Shown here piece after piece: positions 36,718 through 49,549 of a stretch of DNA of 64,000 bases. The translations under genes and the position numbers were made by a program. The stretch covers positions 15,936,501 to 16,000,500 of the forward strand of contig OY987268.1 in assembly GCA_963920665.1 (NCBI GenBank). The letters run 5' to 3'. Positions within the stretch are counted from its first letter, which is position 1; the number at the start of each line of letters is the position of its first letter. The notes under the pieces were generated by a model that saw only the letters and a program-made list of their open reading frames with translations, was not told where the DNA came from and did not search any database. This DNA comes from Straminergon stramineum. Its lineage: Eukaryota; Streptophyta; Bryopsida; Hypnales; Calliergonaceae.

Positions 36718-37648
36718 GCTGTGTACATCGAATTCAGTGAAGTTTCATACCTACCAAATTTTATAAATAGAGTAGTTTCACATAGGCTACCCGAAGTTTC
36801 CTAGGATGCCCCAAAAGTTTAGGGTAGCATACTATTTCATCAAGTCACCAAATCGAAAAGAAGAAGTATAATCCCCACTTAAGGACCACATGTTCATACC
36901 TAATATCAAAACTATTCATGAACATCCAACCCAAATTGACTTTGTGCATAACTACTCAAGAGATCCCTTACGTACGTTGAACGATCACTAGATCTTTGAT
37001 ACTTTAAGGGTCAATAACATAGTATTACTAGAATATGGTAAGGAATCTTATTTAAGAAATCTTGGTAGTGCTAGCTAGCTGTACCACTACCACCTCCAAA
37101 TTCTCTTGTCTGATTTGAGGTCGACCACCTGAGTGAGCACGATGAGAAGATACCTTCCTTCTAATGAAGTCAAGGTCCTCCTTGCAATGACAATGATGAG
37201 AAGCTACTGAAAAAAACCCACGGCCATTGTCCTTGCAATTGGCCTTTTAAGCATAAGGGGGACAGAGCCAACAGACTCATCAATCTATCTCAAAAGGCTT
37301 GGTTCTCAAAAGGACTGATTGAAGCAGTGTTTGATTCTACGTAGCTCCATCTCTTGATGAAAAATTTGACTCTACTACGGTACAGTGCCGCATACAGACA
37401 CTTGTACTTTGCCCTTTTTTGCAATGAAATTCTGTTTCCTTTTGTTTCAAACAAAATAAAACCCCAAAACACTATTGATTTGCATAGTTGGGAATGAATG
37501 TTTGGTCAAAGGATAGGACACAGCCCCCATGACCAAGGTAGTCACCAAAATGGCTTTGATTATTGGACCAATTATAGGTGCATTCCTTATTTCTACGCTG
37601 AACAATGATGTCATCCATCGATCACTTTTTGGCCTCAACATCCTTTAA

Positions 37649-38217
37649 CCCCTAAGCACTCCGATGTTCATTTTTTAGAAGATGAACAAATTGAAACTTG
37701 AGTTTCATTCTCCTAACTAGTTGGATGAAAGTTATTCTAATTTGTGGAGATACTTTATGAAGTTGTTGTCCTATCTAAGGGTTGGATTTGGTGTTACTAG
37801 TGTACATATTTTTCTAAAATTACCAATGAGCAAGTATGTAAAGTGGTCAAATTGCATTGACTTTAGTTCAAAATTGAATTTACCAAAATAAGGTCATAGA
37901 TTTGAAGAACACAAAATTTAAAAAAAATCACCATGTGAAGGGAACCTCGTTTCAAATCCATTCCAATAGATTTTACTCAAAAAATGATAACTTTTTGCTT
38001 GCAATTGAATTTTGAAGGAATTTTGGAATTTCTCTTTCAAAATTTATAGAAAAAGATTGTTCATTGCATTGACGAATCTAACCATACAAATGGAATTTAC
38101 AAACCAAAATCTACAACTTTTATTTGTATATCAATTCCAAAATATGCTTCCAAATAGCACTTTCTAATGATTTTTCTCAAATCGTCATTTCTAGAGATGA
38201 ATTTAGACGTTTAGGGG
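37649..38217 (+). mobile_element. TTAA-flanked piggyBac-like element, 569 bp
   Basis: Perfect TTAA at 37645-37648 and 38218-38221. Begins CCCCTAAGCACTCCGATG and ends GACGTTTAGGGG. The left 200 bp align with the inverted partial copy ending at 46181 (gatgaacaaattgaaact, gtttcat.ctc, ggagatactttat). Confidence 0.78.
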
Positions 38218-39043
38218 TTAAGAGTTAATATTCATTTTTTTTTCTAGAAACACATGGACAATTCCCATTGATTGAGGATGACCAAGTCCTTGGCAGAACA
38301 TATTTTTCATTTTCTACCTTTTTAACTCTCAACCTTCCTAAGTTAATATTCATCTTAAATGCATGCAAATAGGAGCGTTGAAGGCTTTTTTTCATAACAG
38401 TAGAAACAACCAAAGCCATCCTTGTATCCATTCATACACAATAGATTTCTCTTGAAGTGTCCCTAGACATCCATTAAAATGTCATTAAATTGTCCCCATA
38501 TTGAACTGTGACTAATTGATTGCTAATTTTGTCAGATTTTGGTTTTAGATCCAATTATACGACAGTTCCAATGGCCTAGAGAGCTTCTACTTTGAAAATT
38601 CACAAAGAACTATATGTTGAATCCGAAAATATTAATTTCTTTTTTAAATACATAATTTTGAATTGCTAATACTACAGAAATGTTTTTTTCTAGACAAAGG
38701 TGCCTCCAAGTATGCTGAATTGTTTATTTTGCCATAGTTTTAGGTGTTTTGACCATAGTTCATTCCTCACTGTAACTAGTTAACAATCATGACCAATGTC
38801 CTTATTTTTTTTAAAAGGCTAGAGAAGAAGGATGGTTTCATCATTGTACTGTATGTGAAGGTCAGATTTGGTAGAAATTAAGTTGTTTTGGTAAAAGAAA
38901 AATGGGCCCATGTCATCTTATGAATGATGTGAAGTGACATGGATCCCTGAGAATCTAACATGGAAATTCAATTTTGACACATGAGTGCCAAATCAGACCT
39001 TCATGTATAGTAAACTCCACAAATAGTTCTTCAACAATTTTAA

Positions 39044-39920
39044 CCCATAAACGTCGGCACGGACGTTAAGTGTCCAATGGATGACAAAGAATCTCTCTAT
39101 CTAGGACAAAATCGCAACTATTCATCTTTGAAATTTTATGCATAAAGGGGAGATCTTTTGTAGTACTTTGACCTCTAATGAATATTTTTTATTTTTTAAA
39201 CCCCTAAATGTCCAAGGCCTTTTTTTAACTTCTAGAAATTTCCTCAAAATTGAATTAAAAACCAACATTTTGATAAGCTTTATCAATTTTTTTTGAAATA
39301 TAACCGTACAAATTCAAACTAGATATGTAAGAGATCGCTTAGGAAAAGATAACATAACCATATCACTTATGGCTTGAAAGATTATAATGTTTGATTATGA
39401 GGGTGTTAAAACTGCAAAAGTGACTTGAAGTCTTTCAATCTTCTTTTCACATGTCAAATCTAAAAAATTGGTCACCAAAACATTATGAGGTTAAAGGGCC
39501 TAACATGCATAACCCCAATCAATTTATGGTTTCTCAAAATCTACTCTACAATTTCTTTAAATGAATTTCTCATGTGCTTTTTCCTCCAAGATCTAGTGTA
39601 TTTGAGGCTCATTTCCAAGAGCCCTCAATAACACTACAGAAAGTCAAGATTGCAATGGGCACCCTCACACAAAATCTTGAATAGAAAAATCATAATCAAT
39701 CATTTTCAAGATCAGATTTTTGATGGCTTGAACTAGACTTCAAAAAGAAGTTTTCAAAAATAAAAACAACTCGTAATAGCAACTTGATTAGGTTTTATTT
39801 CACTTCCAAGTTTTGCAAACACCAGATTTTGGTGCCTTGGGCATTTAGGGGTTAAAGTAGATGATGTCACACACTTCCAAAAGGGATGATTTCCACAGTC
39901 ACTAACCCAGTGTTGAAGGG
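39044..39920 (+). mobile_element. 222-bp-family TTAA element interrupted by a second TTAA element
   Basis: Outer flanks TTAA at 39040-39043 and 39921-39924; begins CCCATAAACGTCGGCACG and ends GTGTTGAAGGG. Left part 39044-39199 and right part 39852-39920 are collinear with the intact copy at 22189-22410 once the 650-bp insertion is removed. Confidence 0.82.
39201..39851 (+). mobile_element. Nested TTAA-flanked piggyBac-like element
   Basis: Inserted in the host element at ttttTTAA (39196-39199), with the second TTAA at 39852-39855. Begins CCCCTAAATGTCCAAGGCC and ends GCCTTGGGCATTTAGGGG, an inverted repeat of about 17 bp with small differences. One extra A separates the left TTAA from CCCC. 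Related to 13645-14082. Confidence 0.8.
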
Positions 39921-39924
39921 TTAA

Positions 39925-42235
39925 AACCAGTCTTTGGGAAAAGAAAAAAACCCGGCAGCTAGTTCAAAGTTAGCTGGTGAAATGGGGGAAAAGACGGCGG
40001 AATTGGGGAAAAGAACCCAGTTGCAGATAAAAACAATGAAAAATCTATAATATTTATACTTTATACTTTAGAGTTTAAGAAAAAAGTAGAGAAAATAACT
40101 GGACTCGGTCCCGGCCAATTCCCAACTGAAGAAACTTTCCAACATCATGATGACAGCTCCTTCACTTCCAATAGTAAAAGTGCTCCCCCATGCTTTACAA
40201 TTAACTTACAATGAGACCAGAGATGGGACGGAAGTATCAAGTATCAGCTGGAAGTGGGATCATCGTTTGACTGACCGACCGACCGACCTTTTGCAGTTCC
40301 ATCCAACACCATCATGGCGGAACCGGACCGAGGATGAACCGGATTTGCCAATGACCAATGAGAATCCCCCAATGGCCAATGGGGATCCGTCTTGAGGTGG
40401 GGATCCATAGGAAAGTACCCCCATTTTCAATAGTTTAATCTCTTTTCTTTTTCTTTTTCTTTTTCCTCGGGAGGGACCGAAGGCAAAAGCTGCTAACTTT
40501 AACTCCTTGTTGCACATGGGGGGCACATACAACCACAAGTTCGCGCAGTCTGCAAAAGATGGAGGAGGGATGGAGGGATGGAGGGCTCCAATTTCCAAGT
40601 TGGAATATTTTTAGAGGCACTCATCATGCCCCGCTGGCTGGCTGGAAGTGGTCCCAAAAAAAACCAAATTCGGAGGATTTTCGGAACTAAGATACTCAAG
40701 TTCATTTTTCACTCTTGAGTCCTTGACATAATTTGGAAATGAATTATGCTAGAGAAATGGGGGGGGGGGGGCATCCAAAATCCCATGATATTTCTTATTA
40801 TTTTTTCCTTCAAAAAGAGAAGTCGCTTTCAATTATAAGTTTGGTGACAAAAAATAAAGGACAAATTTCAGTATGGATCTTATTGTGTAGCCTGTGCAAG
40901 GTAGTGGTGCAAAATGGGGATCTAGTTTCCATCAAAAAGCCCTCCCAAAATATGCAATTGATCAAACAATTCATGTGTCTCAATCATTCTATTTGAATGA
41001 TCTTATTATGTAGTACAAATTGTGACATCACCAACTTGTAAATGTCAGCTAAAACTTCATGCTCCCTGTTGTTTTCATAGCCTTTGAAAAGTTTGGATGT
41101 TTGTTTTGTTAGATTGATTTAGCAAAAACTAAAAATCAGGGCTTGTGCTTGACCATCCAAGTTGGACATGAGAATAGTAAGTTAGCTGTTTGGTGACTGG
41201 GAGGGAGCGAGCGTCTGACTGTAGGTTATGTCAGAAGTCGTGATTCTAGATGACTTTGGAAATTTCTCAGTTCAGTTGTTGGTGTTGTTGTTGCACCGTG
41301 GCAACAGATTGAGAAACCTGGTGAAATCAGAAGCCCTCATGCATAAATGACACCCTTGCGATTTCAAAGAGGAATTGCCACGCGTGTTGACGACGCTCTC
41401 TACTATTGAGTGACTCAGAAGTAGAATTGTTACGTTGGTGGGAAGAATATCGTGAAGGAAACGTATGTTGGGGGCGGGAAGGGGGGATAGTTTTTTTTAC
41501 TTTGTATTGCACACAAACATATGGGAGTGAGTAAAATAGAACACTATGAATTGACGTGTGGGGGTACCTTTTTGCTTTTGCTTCCATAGAAAAGTGGAAG
41601 CTTCTAGTATGGCAACTTCCCAGCTAGCCAATTCATGACTCTTTGTAGATTAAACTAAATTCTTTCTCATGCATCCAAGGAGGGATTATCTCAATCTCTT
41701 ACTACGTTAAAGGGGGAATGTTTTAGGCTTGTTAATAATGTTATGAGGGTTCTCCTTGGTTTTGCCTTTGGAAAGAAGGTTCTTTTACAATTACGACTTG
41801 CAAGTAAGAAATCAAAATGGGGCCCATATGTTTTGTTGGGTATGTCGAGTACAAAGAATATAAGAAAAAAAAAACACTATGTATTTGAGGCTTACACATT
41901 GGGACAGTCCATAAGATCTCATTGTGATAGACAAACAATGCAAACAAACAAACCCAAACAAATCAAACAAACAAACTCATTTAAAAGTATAGATCATCAA
42001 TAAATTTCACAACCAAAGCACTACTAGTATTTCAAATTCAAACTAGAAGCTCTTAGCAACAACTTAGTGAATAATTGTTTGCATGGACTATGTACAGACA
42101 TGATCCACATGAAGATCCACAATTGGTCTAATTATAATTTGTCAAACAAGTCTACATGATCATTTTGTTGGTCTATGTATACCACATTATTGCTAGTGTA
42201 GTGTATTATGACCTGACATTTAGAAATTCAATACC
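39925..42235. other. Intergenic with GC-rich island
   Basis: 39.96-40.72 kb is GC-rich with a (GACC)n run, the CCAAT cluster, a CTTTTT run and ggatggagggatggagg repeats. Overlapping ORFs of 60-112 codons on both strands look like by-products of composition. An AAAC-rich run lies at 41935-41980. Confidence 0.5.
40344..40384 (+). promoter_or_regulatory. Cluster of four CCAAT boxes without an attached gene
   Basis: CCAAT occurs four times within about 40 bp (gccaatgaccaatgag, then ccccaatggccaatgg), inside a GC-rich island. CCAAT boxes bind NF-Y. No downstream reading frame is recognised, so function is unproven. Confidence 0.3.
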
Positions 42236-42239
42236 TTGA

Positions 42240-43159
42240 CCCCTAAAATTCTATGACTATTTTTTCACCGGAAATGCTCCCAAACTGCCATTTTTAGTAC
42301 AAGTATCAAATTTTTTTTTTAAACTTTTTTTTGGCACATGTAACCACAGTATCTTGTAGTATGCTGACTTGATAACATGTGGTAAAAATTTCAGAAATTT
42401 TCACCATGTGGATTGTAAGATATTAGCATTTAAATTCACTAAAATCATTTTTTTGGCCATGCAAAAAACAGGGCAGTTGCATTTCACAAGCTCACTTTTC
42501 TATGAAAAAATGTCCAAAATGGTGGTGCTTCTTTGGATTCTTTTTTCCAGACAAGTTATATACATGCTTAAAAAATTTCAGATCATTTGGAATAGTACAA
42601 CATATAGGAAAAAAATAGTAAGTAGGAGGTAGAGAATGATTCAAAATATAAGATTGTCAAAAATCTATTCTTGGAATTGAAAAATGCCAATCCCAATGGT
42701 TGAAATTTTATAATAAACAATCTACATCCTAGGATTTTGTTTTTCAAAAAATATTGAAAATTGAGTAAGATAAAGAACTTTGAAGTTTATTTTAGAGTAG
42801 AGAATCTATAACTGCCCTCAAACAAAAAATCCTCATAACTTTTGATTCCTTGACCAAAATGGAATAATTCAAAGCTTTCCAAGTATATATAACTCTAGAA
42901 AACTAATTTAAAATTTCAGTTTTTGAAAAAAGTGATTTTTCAAAATCTGCCCAGACTGCCCATTTACAAAAAAAAATAACATATTAGGCCATAACTTTTT
43001 ACTCATATTTCCAAATGTCCTGAAATTTAGTGCATATGAAAGATATTCCTTGTCCCCACCTTCTATTTAAATTTGGGCTAAAAATATGGAAATTTCCAGT
43101 CACACGTACTTGCCCAAAATTGCTATGTAGCCAAAAAACGCATGTTGGTCTTTTAGGGA
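42240..43159 (-). mobile_element. TTAA-flanked piggyBac-like element, 0.9-kb family, inverted copy
   Basis: Flanks TTGA (42236-42239, decayed) and TTAA (43160-43163). Begins CCCCTAAAATTCTATGAC and ends GGTCTTTTAGGGA. Reverse complement of the elements at 6380 and 20476, sharing ggaaagctttgaatt and the ccaaaaaacgca terminal block. Confidence 0.8.
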
Positions 43160-43288
43160 TTAACCTAGGAAAGAAGCTATGGCAAAAAAATAGTCAATGG
43201 ATGACTTTCAAGATTACTACACAAATGAAGAATACATTTGTAAGTCCAAAATTTGGGTCTAGAAATCGGATCAGTTTTGGCTAACTAC

Positions 43289-43492
43289 CACTACAAGAAA
43301 AAGGTGTGTTTTAAGTATAGTCCTAGACATATAGTCCTACAAGTAACGACCTTGAAGGGGTATTTTTAGTAAAAATTTACTAAGCACACATGTATTTCTA
43401 ATAAATTTTTACTAAAAACACCCCTTTAAGGTCGTTATTTGTTGGACTATATGTCTAGGACTATACTTAAAACACACCTTTCTCTTGTAGTG
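43289..43492. mobile_element. CACTA-type MITE, 204 bp, with 3-bp target duplication TAC
   Basis: Begins CACTACAAGAAAAAGGTGTG and ends with the near-perfect inverse, finishing TCTTGTAGTG; inverted arms of about 80 bp (tagtcctagacatatagtcc present in both). TAC at 43286-43288 and 43493-43495 is the target duplication. CACTA ends plus a 3-bp duplication define the CACTA/EnSpm superfamily. Confidence 0.9.
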
Positions 43493-44329
43493 TACCTCTG
43501 TTAAAGGTCTCATTCTTTCACTGTCAAATCAAAACATAGAAATTTTTACTAATCAATATACATCCTTGTGTACAAATTTTAACCCAAGTTTACCTCTTCA
43601 TTGTGTCTTACTCTTGCTAAGTAAAAAATACCCAACAATGTCATAATAAACAACTTAGTATAGTTGGCAGCATTTAAATCTAGTTTTTGCAGTATTAGCA
43701 ATTGAAAATTATGAAGTTAAAAAAGTTGACTTAAAAGAAGACAATTAGGTAATAACTATGAATTTTCAAAGTGGAAGCTCTATAGACCATTGAAACAATC
43801 ACATAGCTTGGTCATAAAACTAAAATCTAGGAAAGTAATAATCAACCAATCAATCAACCATAGTTCAATATGGAAAAAGTTTAATTGCACCTTTGGGGGT
43901 ACTTTCAATAGAAGTGTAGTTTATCAAGAATGGATACATGGAAGTTTTGGGGTATTTTCACTTTAAGACAAGCAACCTATTTCCAACCACTTAAGCAATT
44001 ATGCATATATGGAGTACATTTTTTTGAGTGGGAAAATATTCCCGTGTACAGAAATAGAGTTTGGAAGGATTCTTTGATTTTCCAAAATTTTATTTCTCAA
44101 AACATACGTATTGCAAATTTTTTAACTCAAGATTTTGTTCAACCCATATTGGTCATATAGGTTTTCCTATCTCCAACCAAGGTCTCGTTGCAATATTGTG
44201 AGTCTTGTAGCCAATCATAATGTGCCACAACTACACTGGGGACTATGCCATATCTAATCACTCCCTAAATGGAAAGAACATAGTCTTTAGGGCAGAAATA
44301 GGGGGATAATCAGAAATGGGTTGCCTCCT

Positions 44330-44710
44330 AGGTAGATCACCCATTCTTGACTAGCCTCCCATACTCGCATTGTTGAATGGTGCATTTCTATCAATAGATA
44401 GAGATGATTAGAAGATCAATTAAGGCACAAATATGGCTCACAATGATTGCCCTACATGACTCTCAATTTTGCAACTAGATGCCCTTGGTTGGAAATAGGA
44501 CGACCTATATGATCAGTATGAGATGAATAGAATCTTCACCTAAAAATTTCATGGTCAGTTAATTTTAGGAAATAAAATTGTGAAAAATTATAGAATCCAT
44601 CTGAAATCTTTTTTTTTATATGGGGAAATTTTTTCCACTCAACATACTCACGCTCCAGATATGCTCAATTGCTTAAAGAAGTGGTGATTGGAAATGGGTG
44701 ATCTACCTTA
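44330..44710 (+). repeat. Host repeat with unoccupied TTAA site
   Basis: Sister copy of the repeat at 2449-2786 / 3392-3425. At 44673-44676 it reads caattgcTTAAagaag, a single TTAA where the sister copy holds two inserted elements. Similarity continues to gaaatg.gt.atctacctta. Confidence 0.72.
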
Positions 44711-45739
44711 GTTGCGAAGGCAATTGCCTGCATGCCCCAGGCTTGAAGGAAAGGAATTGCAACACATACCTCGTCATACCCCACGCACTCAACTCAACTC
44801 AACTCAACTGCAGTTAAGCTTAACTCATCTCCTGTTGGCTCGAAGGCAAACTTCTTGGTAGCTGAATGATTCACAATCACAAAGCATGCGGAATTTTCAT
44901 GACTAAAGTTAAAGTTAACTCAACCCATAGTCAGTAGGGACTCATTCATGTCACCACAGCAGATGACTGACTGACAGACAAAGCAAGAGTTAAGAATAAG
45001 TTAAGCATATGCTAGAACTCTAGAACTCGTGTAACTTAGCTCAGTGTGCACCATCCAATAAAATCAAATGACAAAGTGAAAAACAAGACAAAGATGCTTG
45101 GCGGGGCGGCCCTTTTGAGACTCAATCAATAAGCATAGCTTCGAGTGTAGAGTAGAGTGTGTCAAGTCATGTCATTGTCATAGTCATTGTGTCAGAGTTG
45201 CAAACTTGTGAGTGACGTCCCAAAATGGAGGGCATTGGAGGAAAACATGAGTTGAAATCTCCACCAGAGGAGACCAGATTTTGAGGGGGCAAACTTGTGC
45301 TGGGCCAGATTTGGAAACAAAAAAAAGCAAAGAGATTTCTGCACAACAACAAATAATAGTGAGATCTGACAACTCCTAGGAAAAAACCAAACTGGGCCCT
45401 TGTAACTTATGTGGCTTACGTAATTTATGTGGGCTTGTTTTTTATTTATTTATTTATTTATCCTTGAAACACATGGACAATTTCCATTGAAGGGGGGAAA
45501 AGTACATCAAATGAGAGGCACAAAACCTACCTTGGCAGTGGAACCAAAAGGAACCAAATTTTTTTAAATTTTTTACGAGCTTTTAAGTGATTTTTTTAAT
45601 CAATTTTTGTGGGGGCTTGTTTTGAAGTGGAGAAATAAGTTACCGTACAGGGAGGAAAACTAAGTCTGCAGAAAGATTCTGAATTTTGATGCAATCACAA
45701 GTTAGACTCATTTGTGTATCAGCAGTGAAAGCTATCAAG
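44711..45739. other. Intergenic with GC-richer stretch
   Basis: Contains (ACTCA)n at 44786-44810 and (TTTA)n at 45440-45461. No gene found. Confidence 0.5.
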
Positions 45740-46181
45740 TTAAAGGTAGGCTGCTCTTAAAGTGACCTTTTCAAGAGCTGATTGCATTTTGGGGGAAGAG
45801 AAACTCCTTGAAACAATTTTCAGTCAATTTTTGTAGGAAGGAAAATGGAATTGGCATTGAACCCAAGTCGTTTTCTATTTTTTGGAGCTTTGTGGAATTA
45901 ATTATGAATTTTTGAAGTTGAAACACAATGCTAACTAAAAGCGACCTACTCTTGAAGAGTCGATGCAATTTTGGCTTGGTCAACCACTTGACATACTTCC
46001 ACATTGGTAATTTTAGAAAAATGTGTACTCTAGTAAGACTAAATCCAACGCTTAGATAGGACAAGAACTTGATAAAGTATCTCCACAAATTAGATTAACT
46101 TTCATCCAAATAGTTAAGAGGATGAAACTTGAGTTTCAATTTGTTCATCGTCCCCAAAATGGATGTCGGAGCGCTTAGGGG
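45740..46181 (-). mobile_element. Partial TTAA element, related to 37649-38217
   Basis: Right end reads GGAGCGCTTAGGGG followed by a decayed TTTA (46182-46185). Read inversely, it matches the first 200 bp of 37649-38217. The distal part shares a module with 35755-35890 and 1650-1800 (aaaaattcataa, ccaaaaaata, gtttcaaggag). No left terminus found. Confidence 0.5.
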
Positions 46182-46559
46182 TTTACTATATAGATATGAT
46201 AGGTAGTTTAAATTTTATTAACTTTGTTTCATTACCATCATTAAAGAAATTGCCTACGTTTCATTTTATAATATATTCTTCACAATTTTGGAAATCTTAG
46301 ATACTGTTTGGTTCTTAAAGGGTTAACAATCAAGTAAAATTTCAAATTTAATGTCATATTGACACTCCATCATTTAGGGATTTGGGGGATTGATGTATGG
46401 ATGGAGTTATGGAGACCATCAATCCAACAAAGCAAATAAGAACAACTTGTAGACTTATGAGATTTAGTAGTGGACCATGGTAGAGATAAAGTGAGTACAA
46501 GATGGCAAAGGGTTGTGATCAATCACAATAGGTGATGCTTGAGACTAATGGTCACAAGT

Positions 46560-46990
46560 GAGTGGATAGAACATGTAAGCGAGACTGAGTGATGGTATAT
46601 ACAAACAAGTGGGGGATAGTTGAGATTGATGGTTACAAGTGAGTGAGTGATGGTATATACAAATAAGTAGGTGATGGTTGAGATTGATGGTTACAAGTGA
46701 GTGGATAGAAATTGTAAGTAATAGTGAGTGATGGTATATACAAACAAGTGGGGGATAGTTGAGATTGATGGTTACAAGTGAGTGAGTGAGTGATGGTATA
46801 TACAAATAAGTAGGTGATGGTTGAGACTGATGGTTATAAGTGAGTGGATAGAAATTGTAAGGAAGAGTGAGTGATCGCATATAGAAACAAGTAGGTGATG
46901 GTTGAGAGTGATGGTCACATGTAAATGGCTAGAGATAGAGGATATTAAATAAACTTGAGTGATGATAAACACCTTTTTTATACAAGTGGG
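46560..46990. repeat. Higher-order minisatellite
   Basis: The word gatggtatata (one variant gatcgcatata) starts at 46591, 46649, 46730, 46792 and 46873, giving alternating spacings of about 58-62 and 81 bp. It is a two-part unit of about 140 bp repeated at least twice. Each subunit includes gttgagattgatggttacaagtg. A weaker copy continues to about 47080. Reverse-strand Ile/Thr/His-rich ORFs are products of the repeat. Confidence 0.85.
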
Positions 46991-47734
46991 TGATGGTTGA
47001 GACTAATGGTCAAATGTGAGTGGATAGAGATGGTCAAGAGGATTGTAAGACAACATAGGTGATGGTATATACCTTTGTAAATAAAGAAAAAGGACAAAAG
47101 ATTGTTGACAAAAAGAGGTGAATAAAATTGAGGGTTGGAAGCAAATGCTTATTGGTGAAGGGTGGTGAACAAGCGAGTGATACCTTAAGTAGAGCATAGC
47201 CGCTTATTGACAATCAATTGAGATGAGTCTTAAAATAAATTGACTTAAAAATTTTACATTCCTAGAACACCCACCATGATGGATGACCAATTATTAAATT
47301 TCAAACCAATCCAAAGCTTGTGAAGAAATGAGATCTAAGACTAAAAAACTAAAAAATATTGAGAAAAAAGAATGTTTGTGAGAATTTAAGCACATCAAAC
47401 TTGACATAATTTGAAAAAAATGAGAGTGCCCTAAAAATGCATTGTAAAATCATCAAATGAAAGGAAAATGTCTTACCTAGAGCACATCTTTAAGTGCTAA
47501 TTGTATGGGCTATAGAAGATGGATGAAGAACATCTAAGTATGCAAGAAAAGAGATTCTATTCTATTCTTCAACAATGTGGCTAGCATGGGCATTCAATGC
47601 TTCATAATTTTAGTGCAAGGTTCTAAATTAGTTCATGTAGGGATGGGAAGAAAATGAAGATGCTATGGGTTAACTCCTAAGTGTTTTTGATTTGGGAAGG
47701 GAATGTAGATTTGCAATTTTTTAGGCAAAATAAA

Positions 47735-47909
47735 CACTAGAAGAAAACAACGTTGATTTCAACAAAATCTAGGTGATGCAAAATGCAGTTTTTTTGCCAA
47801 AAAACATAGAAACTACGTTGGCTGCAACATAGTTTTTGTGTTTTTTGGTAGAAAATTGCATTTTGTGTCACTTGGATTTTGTTGAAATCAACGCCGATTT
47901 CTTCTAGTG
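47735..47909. mobile_element. CACTA-type MITE, 175 bp, with target duplication AAA
   Basis: Begins CACTAGAAGAAA and ends TTTCTTCTAGTG; inverted arms (gttgatttcaacaaaatc and its inverse). AAA at 47732-47734 and 47910-47912. The interior also pairs (gatgcaaaatgcag / ttgcattttgtgtcac), so nearly the whole element folds back. Differs in sequence from the one at 43289. Confidence 0.87.
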
Positions 47910-47912
47910 AAA

Positions 47913-49549
47913 TTATGGCATGAGAAGAATCTATCCATAAGATCTTCATAATTGTATATGAGAGATATTAAAAAAGTTCCTTACAAAGATCTTATAGTTC
48001 AAGGGCCCTTGGTATGTTTAATCAAAAAATGACACATCATAAACAATTGGAATAAGCAAAATTAAACAAAAATCCTAAAGGATCAACATATACATAAGTA
48101 GAACTTAATATTTAGAACTTTAATAGAAAAATCTTGTGAAAATTACACAAAGTCCATCTCTTCTCTCTTTTAAAAATAATTTTTAATTATTGGTTTAAAG
48201 TTTTATTAATTTATTTTGTGATAAGTGAAGTAGAAGATATTGTGATATATATGTGATCCATGGATAATATTTCACAACTTTTGTTTCAAAATCACTGCTA
48301 AATTCTTCTTCTAAGTTTTATTTTATATTATATTATTACAATTTTTGTAATCTAGATTTCAATTTAAGGCATTAAGGGATTTATAGGACAAAGGATCATC
48401 CAAATTTCCAAAATAGTGAACATGAATTACAAAATACAACTACAAATAATAATTTAATGATGACTTTAAAACAAAGGTTGTAAAAATAATTCATCCATGT
48501 TGTTGAATCCACTGCCACATCAACCAATATTTAGTAGTACAAATCCCCTCTAGATTGAAATGCTTTTGTCCTAAATTTGTGTTAATTTTGTATTTTGATG
48601 TAATTTGTAATTTGATGTTGTATTCAAATGTAGTTGGACAAGTTATGAACCTATTTTGAATGCATTTGGAAGCCTATTTAATTGTCTCCCAAGATAGTGC
48701 AACTACATAACAAGGTCAGGTTTTTTTAGACCCAATATACACTTGGAAATTATCTAGGTAAAGTGTTCATCTTTGTGAAGCCCTTAATGGACCCAAATTG
48801 CTATGAGACATAATTCCACCAAAATGTACCCCTCCGAAATAAATCTATTGCCAAAAACCTAGTTCAACTATTCATACCAACTTAAAAAAATACTACATTG
48901 AATGATGAATGTACAATACACTCAACCTCACAACAATCATTCCAACAAATTTCTCCAAACTATGGCAAATGCAAAGCACAACTAGAATATGCACACGTAA
49001 AAGGACCATCCTTGTTGAATCTTCTACATGTCTATTCTAAAACTACAAATGATGACTCACCCTCACAACAATCCCTCCCTCCCTAAGGTAGGAGACCCTA
49101 TTTGCACCACAATTCAAATGCCACCTTATTTGCATCACTATGTGTCATCAATGCACATTTTGAACTTTCAAATGTTCTCCCATGATACATAGTGGCTATG
49201 AAATGGTGCAGCGGATAGTCATCATGCACATAAGTCTTTGCAAAAACATTTGGTGATAGCTGTAGTAACCTTGATTGATCCCTTGTAAAGACTACAAGAT
49301 TTCTTTCCTTTGAAGCTACATGTTTGTGGATTTCCAATCAGTTATGAGATGAGTAAGTGATAAGGAATGATACATTATGATTGGGCTACATGACTCTCAA
49401 TTTTGTAACCAGAGGACGAGCATAGACAGTTAATTTTAGGGCTTACATTGTGCATAAAAATGCGTGTTTTTTTAAGTTTCCCTTTTTAATTACATGCAGT
49501 GCTTCTTGAGATGATCGCGTTGAGCTTGTAGTAACGTCCTGCATGCAGC
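47913..49549. other. Upstream flank of the LMBD gene
   Basis: AT-rich, with a fragment of the 2449/44330 repeat at 49345-49420 ending 130 bp before the start codon. No TATA box singled out, so the promoter may partly derive from repeat sequence. Confidence 0.5.

Noticed and set aside
46545..47197. Minus-strand ORFs rich in His, Ser, Leu and Thr
   Set aside because: Translations of the minisatellite.
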